Shown: positions 7,380 to 14,785, counted from the stretch's first letter. The stretch: 22,555 bases of DNA from an uncultured Ruminococcus sp. (GCA_902778205.1 CACYWX010000011.1:1-22555), one strand, 5' to 3'. The notes: a model not told the origin generated them from the letters alone. Translations and numbers: made by a program.

Positions 7380-8261
7380 ATGCCTGAATGGAAGCGCATT
7401 CCGGAGCGGTACCGCGTGCCGGTGGACCCGGCAGAAGGCGGGACGCTGGAGGTTTTTTCTTACGAGGACCGGGGGATCGGCCGCCGCGCGCTGGTCTATC
7501 TGCCCCGGGCCTGCCGCAAGGATCCCGCCCTCCGCTGCCCCGTTCTGTACCTCATGCACGGCGGCGGAGGCAATGAGGAGGAGTTCTTCGGAGGGACCTC
7601 CGCGTCGACGCCCTTAAAATCCATGCTGGACCGGATGATCGGGGAGGGTACGGTCTCTCCCGTGATCGTCGTGACGCCCACCTTCAACCGCCCGGCGGAG
7701 GAGGGAGTGGATCCCGAGGCGGTACGGGTGCACGCCGGGGACGCCGCCGCTCTGACCGCGGTGTTCTGGCGTGAACTCGAGGAATCCCTGATCCCGGCGG
7801 TGGACCGCGCCTTCCCCACGACGGGGACCCGGGACGCCCGCGCCTTCGGCGGCTTCTCCATGGGAGCGGAATGCACCTGGAGCGTCCTGTGCCGGGGCGG
7901 GAGGGCCGTCCGGTACTATCTCCCCATGAGCGGGGATTTCTGGGCCGTCTCCGTCAAGGGCGGAAAGGATCATACCGCCGAAACCTGCGGCCGCCTCATC
8001 GACGGGATCCGGGCAAACGGACTCCGGCCGGAGGACTACCGGGTGTTCGCCGTCACCGGGGAGGAGGACATCGCCTGTGAGGCCATGCGTCCCATGGTGG
8101 GCGAGCTGATGAACCGGGCCCCCTGGTTCCGGGACGCGGAGGAGGGCGGCAACCTGACCTGGCGGCTTTCCCCTGGCTGGCACGCCTACGAATGGTGCTG
8201 GGACTACATCGCCCTGGCCCTGCCGGTGTTTTTCCCCGGCCCCGCCGGGACGAGGGATTAA
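7380..8261 (+). CDS. alpha/beta-hydrolase esterase, CE1/esterase D-like
   Basis: The 293-residue product is cytoplasmic (no signal peptide). ATG 7380 has a strong AGGGAGGAG five bases upstream. The fold is that of bacterial carbohydrate-esterase-family-1-like enzymes. It shows VLYLMHGGGGNEEEFF (oxyanion-side loop, His60), the nucleophile elbow GFSMG with Ser160, and a late WHAYEW with His268 as the likely catalytic base. The acid is probably an Asp/Glu near GEEDIACEAM (~228-236). Relatives are annotated as feruloyl, acetyl-xylan or enterochelin-type esterases. The intracellular location suggests de-esterification of imported oligosaccharides, or another ester. It is 26 bases after dxs in the same operon, with no functional link evident. 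The hairpin beyond the stop serves mainly the opposite strand. Confidence 0.8.
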   Translation: MPEWKRIPERYRVPVDPAEGGTLEVFSYEDRGIGRRALVYLPRACRKDPALRCPVLYLMHGGGGNEEEFFGGTSASTPLKSMLDRMIGEGTVSPVIVVTPTFNRPAEEGVDPEAVRVHAGDAAALTAVFWRELEESLIPAVDRAFPTTGTRDARAFGGFSMGAECTWSVLCRGGRAVRYYLPMSGDFWAVSVKGGKDHTAETCGRLIDGIRANGLRPEDYRVFAVTGEEDIACEAMRPMVGELMNRAPWFRDAEEGGNLTWRLSPGWHAYEWCWDYIALALPVFFPGPAGTRD

Positions 8262-8267
8262 CGGAAC

Positions 8268-8320
8268 AGAAAAAACAGGACCGCTTCTCACCGGATTTCC
8301 GTACTCCGGCGGGGCGGTCC
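8268..8320 (-). terminator. terminator of the ArsC-like gene, convergent with the esterase
   Basis: GGACCGC (8278-8284) pairs with GCGGTCC (8314-8320), and CCGGA (8291-8295) pairs with TCCGG (8305-8309). Read on the minus strand, the stem is followed by TG then six T (complement of 8270-8275). On the plus strand only CGATTTATAT follows, so termination of the dnaB operon there is less certain. Confidence 0.7.
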
Positions 8321-8340
8321 CGATTTATATGGGTTCGCGC

Positions 8341-8682
8341 TTACATCCAACTCTTCCAGACGTCGGGGGCGTATCCCACCGTGGCGGCCTTTCCGTTCCG
8401 GACGATGGGGAGCTTCAGAACGGACTGGTTCTCGAAGGCCTTGTCCGCCCGGTCCCGTTCCCCGAGGAATTTCACCAGGGAGTACAGCTCCCGGTCCCGG
8501 CAGTCCGGATCCAGCATGGCGTCAAGGGACCCCGCTGCCCGGAGCACCGCGTCGAATTCTCCCCGGGACAGGCCCTTATCCTTCATGTCCACATACTGAT
8601 ACCGGATGCCCCGCTCCTTGAAGAACCGCTCGGCGGCCCGGGTGTCCCTGCTTTTCTTTGTGCCGAAAATCTGAATGTTCAT
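8341..8682 (-). CDS. ArsC/Spx family protein lacking the catalytic cysteine
   Basis: This is a 113-residue thioredoxin-fold protein of the ArsC/Spx/YffB group. The start is MNIQIFGTKK; the longer frame to 8772 reads across the promoter and is rejected. A GGAG and an AGG lie 6-12 bases before the ATG. Family features are the N-terminal strand IQIFGTKK, FFKERGIRYQYVDMKDKGLS, and the late LPIVRNGKAATVGY with Arg95. The position of the redox Cys (usually KKC..T) is Ser11, encoded AGC; the only Cys is Cys61 in DPDCRD. Arsenate reduction by the usual mechanism is therefore unlikely, and no ars genes are nearby. An Spx-like RNA-polymerase-binding or other non-redox role is possible but not shown. 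It has its own promoter and terminator. Confidence 0.8.
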   Translation of the reverse strand: MNIQIFGTKKSRDTRAAERFFKERGIRYQYVDMKDKGLSRGEFDAVLRAAGSLDAMLDPDCRDRELYSLVKFLGERDRADKAFENQSVLKLPIVRNGKAATVGYAPDVWKSWM

Positions 8683-8743
8683 GCCGCACCTGCTCCGATC
8701 CCGCGCCGCCTTCCTCAATACGGGAGGGCGGGCGTTTTTTACC

Positions 8744-8772
8744 AGTATACCATCCCCGGCCCCGTTTTGCAA
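8744..8772 (-). promoter_or_regulatory. promoter of the ArsC-like gene
   Basis: On the minus strand TTGCAA (complement of 8767-8772), 17-base spacer, TATACT (complement of 8744-8749). The start codon is ~62 bases downstream at 8682. The leader includes a GC-rich segment with a T6/A6 run near 8735-8740 whose role is unclear. Confidence 0.75.
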
Positions 8773-8843
8773 GGGCGGAGGGACCGAAACCGGACAAGGA
8801 GCGCTCCCCGCCGTATTTTTTCCGGGGAAATTCGCGTTCCCGC

Positions 8844-8872
8844 TTTACGGAGGACGGATTTTGTGATATACT
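8844..8872 (+). promoter_or_regulatory. promoter of the membrane protein / GH36 operon
   Basis: TTTACG (8844-8849), 17-base spacer, TATACT (8867-8872). The start at 8906 lies 33 bases further on. The earlier in-frame ATG at 8882 would be almost leaderless, which supports 8906 as the start. Confidence 0.7.
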
Positions 8873-8905
8873 GTAAAGTGAATGATTATCACCGGAGGCG
8901 GAGAG

Positions 8906-9316
8906 ATGAGCGCACCGAACAGAAAACCCGACACCCGGAAAAGCGTCCGGCAGGATCCCGCAAAAAGCCGCGCGGAAAAACGGCAGACCGCCTATCTTTT
9001 CTCCTGCGCCGGGGGGATGCTGTGGGTGGTGCCCGCTCTCTCCTCCCTCTTCATCGGCATCCTCACGGACGGCATGTCGGCGGGCTTCGTCCTGGCCATC
9101 GCGGCGCTGGTGCTGGGGATTCCGAATTCCCTGTTCGCCCTCTCGGCCTACCGGAAAAAGAGCGGGCGGGGCGCGGTGATTGCCTTTGACGCGGTTCTTC
9201 TTGTCCTGCACGCCGTCACGGCGGTGTTTATCCGGACCTGGTACGTGATCCTGTCTCCCGCCGCGGCCCTGCTCATTGTCATGATCGCCGTGTCAGACGT
9301 GATTACGGAGCACTGA
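8906..9316 (+). CDS. small four-helix membrane protein, unknown
   Basis: I do not recognise this 136-residue protein. It has a basic, polar N-terminus (residues 1-29, many Lys/Arg), so the N-terminus is probably cytoplasmic. Four hydrophobic segments follow at about 30-52, 58-82, 89-109 and 112-131, with a short acidic tail. GGAGG lies seven bases before the ATG. It is first in a run of four co-directional genes and is separated from the alpha-galactosidase by 32 bases without a promoter, so the two are probably co-transcribed. No transporter signature, cysteine motif or catalytic motif is visible. Confidence 0.75.
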   Translation: MSAPNRKPDTRKSVRQDPAKSRAEKRQTAYLFSCAGGMLWVVPALSSLFIGILTDGMSAGFVLAIAALVLGIPNSLFALSAYRKKSGRGAVIAFDAVLLVLHAVTAVFIRTWYVILSPAAALLIVMIAVSDVITEH

Positions 9317-9348
9317 GACAGCCCATCCTTCAGCCCGAGGAGCGCGTT

Positions 9349-11580
9349 ATGATCAAAACCGTATTCTCCGCGTCCGGCGAGCCCGTCTTTCATCTGCGGG
9401 CCGGGGACGCCTCCTATATCCTCGCCGTGTTTCACGGATTCCTTCTGCATCTGTACTGCGGCCCCGCCATATCCGACGACGACCCGGAGTATCTTCTGGT
9501 GCGGGTGAATCACGACTCCGTGGTGCCCCGTCCGGCGGATACCCCCGAGAGCTGGTTCTCCCTCGACATCGCGCCACAGGAGTGCCCCGTCTGGGGTACC
9601 GGCGACTACCGGCCATCCGCCCTGAAGCTGCGGTACGACGGCGGCGGCGTGACTCCGGGTTCCTCTGCGACGGCCCTCCGGTACGTGTCCCACGAGATCG
9701 TGGCCGGAAAGCCCTCCGTCGACCGCCAGCCCGCCGTCTATGCGGACGGGAATGAGGCGGACACCCTGATCGTCACGGCGGAGGATCCCTCCACCGGCGT
9801 TACGATCCGCCTGTACTACACCGCCATGCGGGACCTCCCCGCCGTGATCCGCCGGACCGCCGTGGAGAACACCTCATCCGCCGCCCTGACGGTGGAGAGG
9901 ATCTTCTCCGCGTCCCTGGACTTCACGGGATGGCAGGAGTCCGCCGAGCTGCTCCATCTCTGGGGCACCTGGGGCAGGGAGAGGCACATGGAGCGCACGC
10001 CCCTCTGCCACGGCTCCGTCTCCGTATCCTCCCGCCGGGGCGCGTCCTCCCATCACCACAATCCCTTCGCCGCCCTGGTGTCCGATAAAACCACGGAGAC
10101 GTCCGGTCCCGCGGTGGGGCTGAGCCTGGTCTATTCCGGGTGCTTCGAGATCGCGGCGGACACGGACCCCTTCGGCTCGGTGCGCCTCATGGCCGGCATC
10201 GAGCCCACGGACTTCGCCTGGCGTCTGGAGCCCGGGGAGACCTTCGTATCTCCCGAGGCCGTGCTGTCCGTATCCGGGGAAGGGCTCGGCAAGATGGCCC
10301 GCACCTTCCACCAGCTGTACCGGGAGCATCTGTGCCGGGGCGAATGGCGGGACAAACCGCGGCCGATCCTGATCAACAATTGGGAGGCCACCTATTTCAA
10401 CTTCGACAGCGACAAGCTGGCCGCCATCGCCCGGGAGGCCGCCGGCTGCGGGATCGACATGCTGGTCATGGACGACGGCTGGTTCGGCGAGCGCAGCGAC
10501 GACCGCTCCTCCCTGGGGGACTGGTTCGTCAACGAAAAGAAGCTGCCCGGCGGACTGAAGCCCCTGACGGACCGGGTCCGGGCCATGGGACTGAAGTTCG
10601 GCATCTGGTTCGAGCCGGAGATGATCTCTCCGCGTTCGAAGCTCTTCGAAGCCCATCCGGACTGGGCGCTCGGCACTGAGGGAAGACCCCTGTCCGTGGC
10701 CCGGAGCCAGTACGTGCTGGACATGACCCGGGCGGACGTGCGGGACTGGCTCTTCGACGCCCTCTCCGGGATCCTCTCCTCCGCGGACATCGATTATGTC
10801 AAATGGGACTTCAACCGGAACCTGACCGAGGCCGCCTCCGCCTCCCTTCCGAAGGAGCGGCAGGGGGAGATCCTGCACCGGTACGTGCTGGGCCTGTACG
10901 ACCTTCTGGACCGGATCACCGCGGCGTTTCCCCATGTGCTCTTCGAGGGCTGTTCCTCGGGCGGCGGCCGGTTCGATCCCGCCATGCTGTACTATTCGCC
11001 TCAGTTCTGGACCTCCGACGACACGGACGCCATGGAGCGGCTGGACATCCAGCTGGGGACCTCCTTCGTGTATCCGGCGTCCTCCATGAGCTGTCACGTC
11101 TCGGCCTCCCCCAACCATCAGACCGGACGGGAGACCTCCTTCGTCACCCGGGGACACGTGGCCATGGGTGGCGCCTTCGGGTACGAGCTGGACCTGACGA
11201 AGCTCACCCCGGAGGAAAAGGACCTGATCCGGCGTCAGACCGCGGAGTACCGGCGATTCGCGCCCCTGGTCAACCGGGGGGATCTCTACCGGCTGATCCT
11301 GCCCTCCGAAACGGTGAACGGGAGGTTTGGATGCTGCGCCGCGTGGGAATACGTCTCGCCGGATCGGTCGGAAGCGCTTGTCACCTTCGTGGTGATCCGG
11401 ACGACGGTCCACCCCGTGTACTTCCTGCGGCTCGAGGGACTGGATCCCGCGGGCCTGTACGAGGACGAGGCCACCGGCGCGAAAGTCCGCGGCGATACCC
11501 TCATGCGGGCCGGGCTGAACCTGACAAGGTCCTGGCGCGACGGGGAATCCGTCATGATCCACCTGACCCGGGTGGGGTAA
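9349..11580 (+). CDS. alpha-galactosidase, glycoside hydrolase family 36
   Basis: The 743-residue product has the full-length GH36 architecture: an N-terminal beta-sandwich (~1-330), a central TIM barrel and a C-terminal beta domain. It releases terminal alpha-1,6-galactose from melibiose, raffinose, stachyose or galactomannan fragments. Barrel landmarks are NNWEATYFNFD, VMDDGWFGER, KFGIWFEPEMISP, then YVKWDFNR with nucleophile Asp487, and WTSDDTDAMERL (Asp557, acid/base region). SCHVSASPNHQTGR follows. No signal peptide is present, so it acts on imported sugars. ATG 9349 has GAGGAG six bases upstream. No sugar transporter or regulator is next to it; its partners are a methyltransferase and a GH3 enzyme. 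Confidence 0.93.
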   Translation: MIKTVFSASGEPVFHLRAGDASYILAVFHGFLLHLYCGPAISDDDPEYLLVRVNHDSVVPRPADTPESWFSLDIAPQECPVWGTGDYRPSALKLRYDGGGVTPGSSATALRYVSHEIVAGKPSVDRQPAVYADGNEADTLIVTAEDPSTGVTIRLYYTAMRDLPAVIRRTAVENTSSAALTVERIFSASLDFTGWQESAELLHLWGTWGRERHMERTPLCHGSVSVSSRRGASSHHHNPFAALVSDKTTETSGPAVGLSLVYSGCFEIAADTDPFGSVRLMAGIEPTDFAWRLEPGETFVSPEAVLSVSGEGLGKMARTFHQLYREHLCRGEWRDKPRPILINNWEATYFNFDSDKLAAIAREAAGCGIDMLVMDDGWFGERSDDRSSLGDWFVNEKKLPGGLKPLTDRVRAMGLKFGIWFEPEMISPRSKLFEAHPDWALGTEGRPLSVARSQYVLDMTRADVRDWLFDALSGILSSADIDYVKWDFNRNLTEAASASLPKERQGEILHRYVLGLYDLLDRITAAFPHVLFEGCSSGGGRFDPAMLYYSPQFWTSDDTDAMERLDIQLGTSFVYPASSMSCHVSASPNHQTGRETSFVTRGHVAMGGAFGYELDLTKLTPEEKDLIRRQTAEYRRFAPLVNRGDLYRLILPSETVNGRFGCCAAWEYVSPDRSEALVTFVVIRTTVHPVYFLRLEGLDPAGLYEDEATGAKVRGDTLMRAGLNLTRSWRDGESVMIHLTRVG

Positions 11581-11607
11581 GACTATATCATTACATTTGG
11601 ATATACG

Positions 11608-12456
11608 ATGAAAACACAGATCATACGCTCGAAGGACGCCGCCTGGCAGAAGCTCGAGGTGCTGAAAACCAACCGGAACAAACGGTACCGGTACTTTGAG
11701 TTCCTGGTGGAGGGCGTGCGCAACCTCAACGAGGCCCTGCGCTGCGGCTGGGCCTTCTCCTCCCTGATCTATCCCGCGGGGACGCCCTTGTCCGACTGGG
11801 CGAAGGACATGCTGAAAAGGGTTCCCACGGAGGTCAACCTCGAGCTGACGCCGGCGCTCATGCGGGAGCTGTCGGAGAAGGAGGACACCTCGGAGCTCAT
11901 GGCGGTGGTGAAGATGCGCCCGGACGATCTCTCCGCCATCCGGCCCCGGAACGGGAAAGCGCCGCTTGTGGCCCTCTTCGACCGGCCCTCCAACAAGGGA
12001 AATCTCGGCACCATCCTCCGGACTCTGGACGCCCTGGGCGCCGACGGCCTGATCCTGACCGGCCACGGGGTGGACCTGTATGATCCGGAAACCGTGGGGG
12101 CCTCCATGGGCTCCTTCTTCCGGGTCCCCGCCGTCCGCGTCCCGCGCCACGACGACCTGAACGCCTTCTTCGACGGACTGCGGGCGGAATACGGATCGCT
12201 TTCGGTGCTCGGAACCACGGCCCACGCGGATAAGCCCCTGTGGGAATGCGACCTGACCCGCCCCACCGTCTTCATGATCGGATGCGAGACCGACGGGCTG
12301 TCCGAGGGGCTGAGACCGTACTGCACGGAGCTTGTGACCATCCCCATGGACGCCGGGTCCTCCGCGTCGTCCTTCAACGTTGCCTGCGCGGCGACCGTCA
12401 TGTTCTATGAGGCAGTCCGCCAGAGAAGCATAAGCCTGAGAGGAGACCGCACGTGA
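11608..12456 (+). CDS. TrmH/SpoU-type (SPOUT) RNA 2'-O-methyltransferase
   Basis: The 282-residue product is a SAM-dependent RNA ribose methyltransferase of the trefoil-knot family. An N-terminal RNA-binding, L30e-like part (~1-100) holds FLVEGVRNLNEAL. The SPOUT domain has motif 1 NKGNLGTILRTLDALGA (129-145; usual start NxGNxG), motif 2 MIGCETDGLS (223-232) and motif 3 PMDAGSSASSFNVACA (246-261). Substrate rRNA or tRNA cannot be told from sequence. The start is unusual: only a weak TTTGG precedes the ATG, and the gene is in frame with the preceding alpha-galactosidase stop, nine codons earlier. Translation may depend on coupling. The stop overlaps the GTG of the next gene by four bases. Confidence 0.88.
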   Translation: MKTQIIRSKDAAWQKLEVLKTNRNKRYRYFEFLVEGVRNLNEALRCGWAFSSLIYPAGTPLSDWAKDMLKRVPTEVNLELTPALMRELSEKEDTSELMAVVKMRPDDLSAIRPRNGKAPLVALFDRPSNKGNLGTILRTLDALGADGLILTGHGVDLYDPETVGASMGSFFRVPAVRVPRHDDLNAFFDGLRAEYGSLSVLGTTAHADKPLWECDLTRPTVFMIGCETDGLSEGLRPYCTELVTIPMDAGSSASSFNVACAATVMFYEAVRQRSISLRGDRT

Positions 12457-14111
12457 ATAACAGAATCGTCAACCTGATTTTCCCGATCATTTTGTTCGCG
12501 CTTCTCTGCGTGGCCGTCATCGCCGTCGCCACCGCGCCCCGGATGACGGAGAGCGGCGAGGCGGGACTGGACGAGCGTCAGACGGAAAGCGTCACCGAAC
12601 CGGCGCCCGCCGAAACGAAGTCCGCAGACGAAACGATCACGGACGAATCTCCGTCCGACGGGTCTGAGACCGATGCTCCCGCGCCGGAAACAGACGCTCC
12701 TGTACCGGAGACCGATCCCGCACCGAAGGAGGATCCCGCCGCCGTCACGCCCTCCGAGCCGGACCCTGCCGACGAGACCGACGCTCCCGCTCCGGACGAG
12801 CCTGATCCGGCGGAAGCGGCTCCGGACCTCCCCGAACCCATCGATCCGGCCGTGGGCGAGCCCATCGTTCTGAATCCGGACGCGGACGGTCGGGAGGATT
12901 CCGCGGACGGCGACAATACGGAAGCCGGAAACGGGGAAGAGACCCCTCCCTTCGATGTGCGTCCCTTCGACGGATCCGACAAGGAGGAGACGGAGCCCGG
13001 ACAGGATCCCGCCGCGACGGAACCGGAACCCTCCGGGGACGAGCCCGGCACGGCCGATGAAGAGATCACCGCCCCCGCCGTTTCCGCGTCCCTGGACGGC
13101 TTCTCCTCCGAGGTGCGGGCGCAGATCGCCTCCATGAGCACAAGGGAGCTTCTGACCCAGATGTTCATCGCCACCTACGACGGCTCCTGGGCCACGGCGG
13201 GCTACGCGGCGGAATACGGCTTCGGCGGGTATATCACCTTTGCCGAGGACTACGAGAACGACACGCCCCAGTCCTTCCGGGAGGGCGTCGACCGGGTCAC
13301 GGCCTCCTCGAAGATCCCGCCCCTCTACGCCGTGGACGAGGAGGGCGGCACCGTCACCCGGGCCAGCAAGTACTCCTGGTACCGCCGCTTCCCCTTCCTG
13401 TCTCCCCGCGAGGTGTACGAGAGCGGCGGGCTGGACCTGATCCGGACGGACGCCGCAGAGAAAGCGGAGCTGCTCAAGACCCTGGGCATCAACTACAATC
13501 TGGCTCCCGTGGCGGACATCTCCGTCAACAGCTGGGACTATATGTACAACCGCTCCCCCGGCCAGGACGCGGAGACCACGGCCTCCATCGTGGAGACCAT
13601 CGTCAGCGTGTTCAACGCCCGGGGCGTGGCCTCCACCGTGAAGCACTTCCCCGGCTACGGCGCGGTGTCCGACACCCATACGGCCATGGCCTGGGACGGG
13701 CGGACCGTGGAGGAGCTGGAGAGCTTCGACCTGATCCCCTTCCGGCGGGCCATGGAGGCGGGAGTTCCCTCCGTCATGGTGTCCCACATCATCACGGCCC
13801 TGGATCCGGAGCGTCCGGCGTCCGTGTCCGCGAAGGTGGTGGACTATATCCGCTCGAACATGGGCTACGACGGGGTGCTCATCACCGACGACATGCGCAT
13901 GAACGGCATCCTCGACTTCTGCACCACGGGGAACGGCTCTCTGGAGGCCATCACGGCGGGCTACGACCTGATCTGCTGCACCAACTGGCCGGAGCAGTTC
14001 CCCGTGGTCTGGGCCGCCGTGGAGAACGGATCCCTTACCCGGGAACGCCTGGAGCTCTCCGCCGCCCGCGTCCTCCGCATGAAGCAGGACCTGGGGATCT
14101 GGGTGCCGTAA
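12453..14111 (+). CDS. membrane-tethered GH3 beta-N-acetylglucosaminidase (NagZ-like)
   Basis: The 552-residue product starts at GTG 12453, overlapping the methyltransferase stop, with GAGG eight bases upstream. One N-terminal hydrophobic segment (~7-27) anchors or exports it. A ~180-residue linker rich in Pro, Asp, Glu, Thr and Ala follows (30-210). The GH3 domain fills the rest. It has VDEEGG, LAPVADI, KHFPGYG (397-403), the Asp-His dyad SDTH (Asp407, His409) typical of NagZ-type enzymes, and the nucleophile segment ITDDM (Asp479 or Asp480). NagZ-like enzymes cleave GlcNAc from muropeptides or chitin-type sugars. The anchor plus long linker would place the catalytic domain in or near the cell wall, implying peptidoglycan turnover. 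There is no second C-terminal GH3 domain. Confidence 0.9.
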   Translation: MNNRIVNLIFPIILFALLCVAVIAVATAPRMTESGEAGLDERQTESVTEPAPAETKSADETITDESPSDGSETDAPAPETDAPVPETDPAPKEDPAAVTPSEPDPADETDAPAPDEPDPAEAAPDLPEPIDPAVGEPIVLNPDADGREDSADGDNTEAGNGEETPPFDVRPFDGSDKEETEPGQDPAATEPEPSGDEPGTADEEITAPAVSASLDGFSSEVRAQIASMSTRELLTQMFIATYDGSWATAGYAAEYGFGGYITFAEDYENDTPQSFREGVDRVTASSKIPPLYAVDEEGGTVTRASKYSWYRRFPFLSPREVYESGGLDLIRTDAAEKAELLKTLGINYNLAPVADISVNSWDYMYNRSPGQDAETTASIVETIVSVFNARGVASTVKHFPGYGAVSDTHTAMAWDGRTVEELESFDLIPFRRAMEAGVPSVMVSHIITALDPERPASVSAKVVDYIRSNMGYDGVLITDDMRMNGILDFCTTGNGSLEAITAGYDLICCTNWPEQFPVVWAAVENGSLTRERLELSAARVLRMKQDLGIWVP

Positions 14112-14344
14112 CAGGCAGGAAACGCTTCGCGTTTCCGATTGAATGGCCTTGCGCAGGCCGGGCGACACGGGGGACACCATCTCATGGCCGACTACTTTCA
14201 CGGAGTGAAAGTGATGCCCCATCGTACGGGTCCCCCTTGGCCCTATGGCATAAGCCGACAGATCGCCTTTGTGTCCAACCTTGACCGTACACCCCACGCT
14301 TCGCGGCGAAACATGGAGCCGGCGATAGCGCGGACTCCATGCAA

Positions 14345-14560
14345 CAGCTGAATCATTCAGCCATCAAAACGCGCGTCCATTTACACGGACGCGATATAGT
14401 GAAGATGCAACAGCGTGTTCAACTTCGCTCTTTCAAGTCAGTCTATGAACAGGTAAGCATAACCCGAGGGTCAGCCTTCCTGACCGATGCGCGTTTTGAT
14501 CGCTGTTTCCGAGGCTCCCGAGGAAACCAAAAAACTGCGTTTTTAGCGCAGTTTTTTGCA
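14345..14560 (+). ncRNA. candidate structured RNA in the core of the element
   Basis: ATCAAAACGCGC (14363-14374) pairs exactly with GCGCGTTTTGAT (14489-14500), enclosing ~114 nt. Internal hairpins include GTCC..GGAC (14375-14390) and GGTCAG-CCTTC-CTGACC (14469-14485). After the closing stem come GTTTCC..GGAAAC (14505-14527) and then an intrinsic terminator. A 12-bp long-range stem plus nested hairpins and a terminator is the layout of a structured RNA. I recognise no known family and find no clear promoter. Confidence 0.4.
14529..14557. terminator. bidirectional intrinsic terminator
   Basis: AAAAAACTGCG (14529-14539) and CGCAGTTTTTT (14547-14557) form an 11-bp stem with a seven-base loop. 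The A6/T6 ends make it work in both directions: for plus-strand transcripts of the GH3 operon or the element, and for asnS reading from the other side. Confidence 0.85.
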
Positions 14561-14763
14561 TGTTACGGCTGACTCAACATAGTCCGCGCGAGGATTGGGA
14601 TGCATAATCAATTTTGAATCCATGAACGAACTATCAGTTTATGCTGTATAGCCAAGGGGACCCTCGGGGGAGGGGGCCCTTCGGCTTGAGATGGGTCCCC
14701 TCCCCCGCGCCCGCCCTGCGCAAGGGTATTCAATTGGAAACGCGAAGCGTTTCCTTCCTTTTC

Positions 14764-14781
14764 ATCGTGTGAACACACGAT
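14764..14781 (-). other. hairpin just after asnS
   Basis: ATCGTGTG (14764-14771) and CACACGAT (14774-14781) are exact reverse complements around AA, a few bases beyond the asnS stop. No T-run follows on the minus strand, so it is probably a 3'-end stabilising hairpin rather than a full terminator. Confidence 0.45.
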
Positions 14782-14785
14782 TTCC

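Larger units (their letters stand above)
14118..14754. mobile_element. non-coding element with ~120-145-bp imperfect terminal inverted repeats (MITE-like)
   Basis: The reverse complement of 14118-14263 aligns along its length with 14633-14754. Shared blocks, read toward the right end, are TTATGC, CCAAGGGG(G)ACCC, TGAGATGG, CCTGCGCAAGG, ATTCAAT and finally the identical hairpin GGAAACGCGAAGCGTTTCC. The left arm is longer because of a hairpin-bearing insertion (14194-14212). The ends carry mirror-image hairpins at 14118-14136 and 14736-14754. No transposase gene is inside, so it may be a MITE-type or other genome-wide repeat. I do not see a clear target-site duplication. Confidence 0.6.
14112..14785. 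other. 674-bp gap without genes, filled by an inverted-repeat element
   Basis: No protein gene is supported here on either strand. The short open frames cross hairpins and lack ribosome binding sites. The gap contains the inverted-repeat arms 14118-14263 and 14633-14754, a structured core, a strong bidirectional terminator (14529-14557) and a last hairpin next to asnS (14764-14781). Confidence 0.75.

Noticed and set aside
8882..8905. Earlier ATG for the small membrane protein
   Set aside because: Only ten bases after the -10 box and no ribosome binding site; ATG 8906 has GGAGG at good spacing.
9874..12225. 783-codon open frame on the minus strand opposite the alpha-galactosidase and methyltransferase genes
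   Set aside because: It is a high-GC shadow: no domain pattern, low-complexity His/Gly/Val-rich product, and both plus-strand genes are clearly real.
12590..13085. Repetitive GAC/CCG/GAG-rich stretch considered as a DNA repeat or CRISPR-like array
   Set aside because: It encodes the Pro/Asp/Glu/Thr linker of the GH3 protein; there are no constant repeats and spacers.
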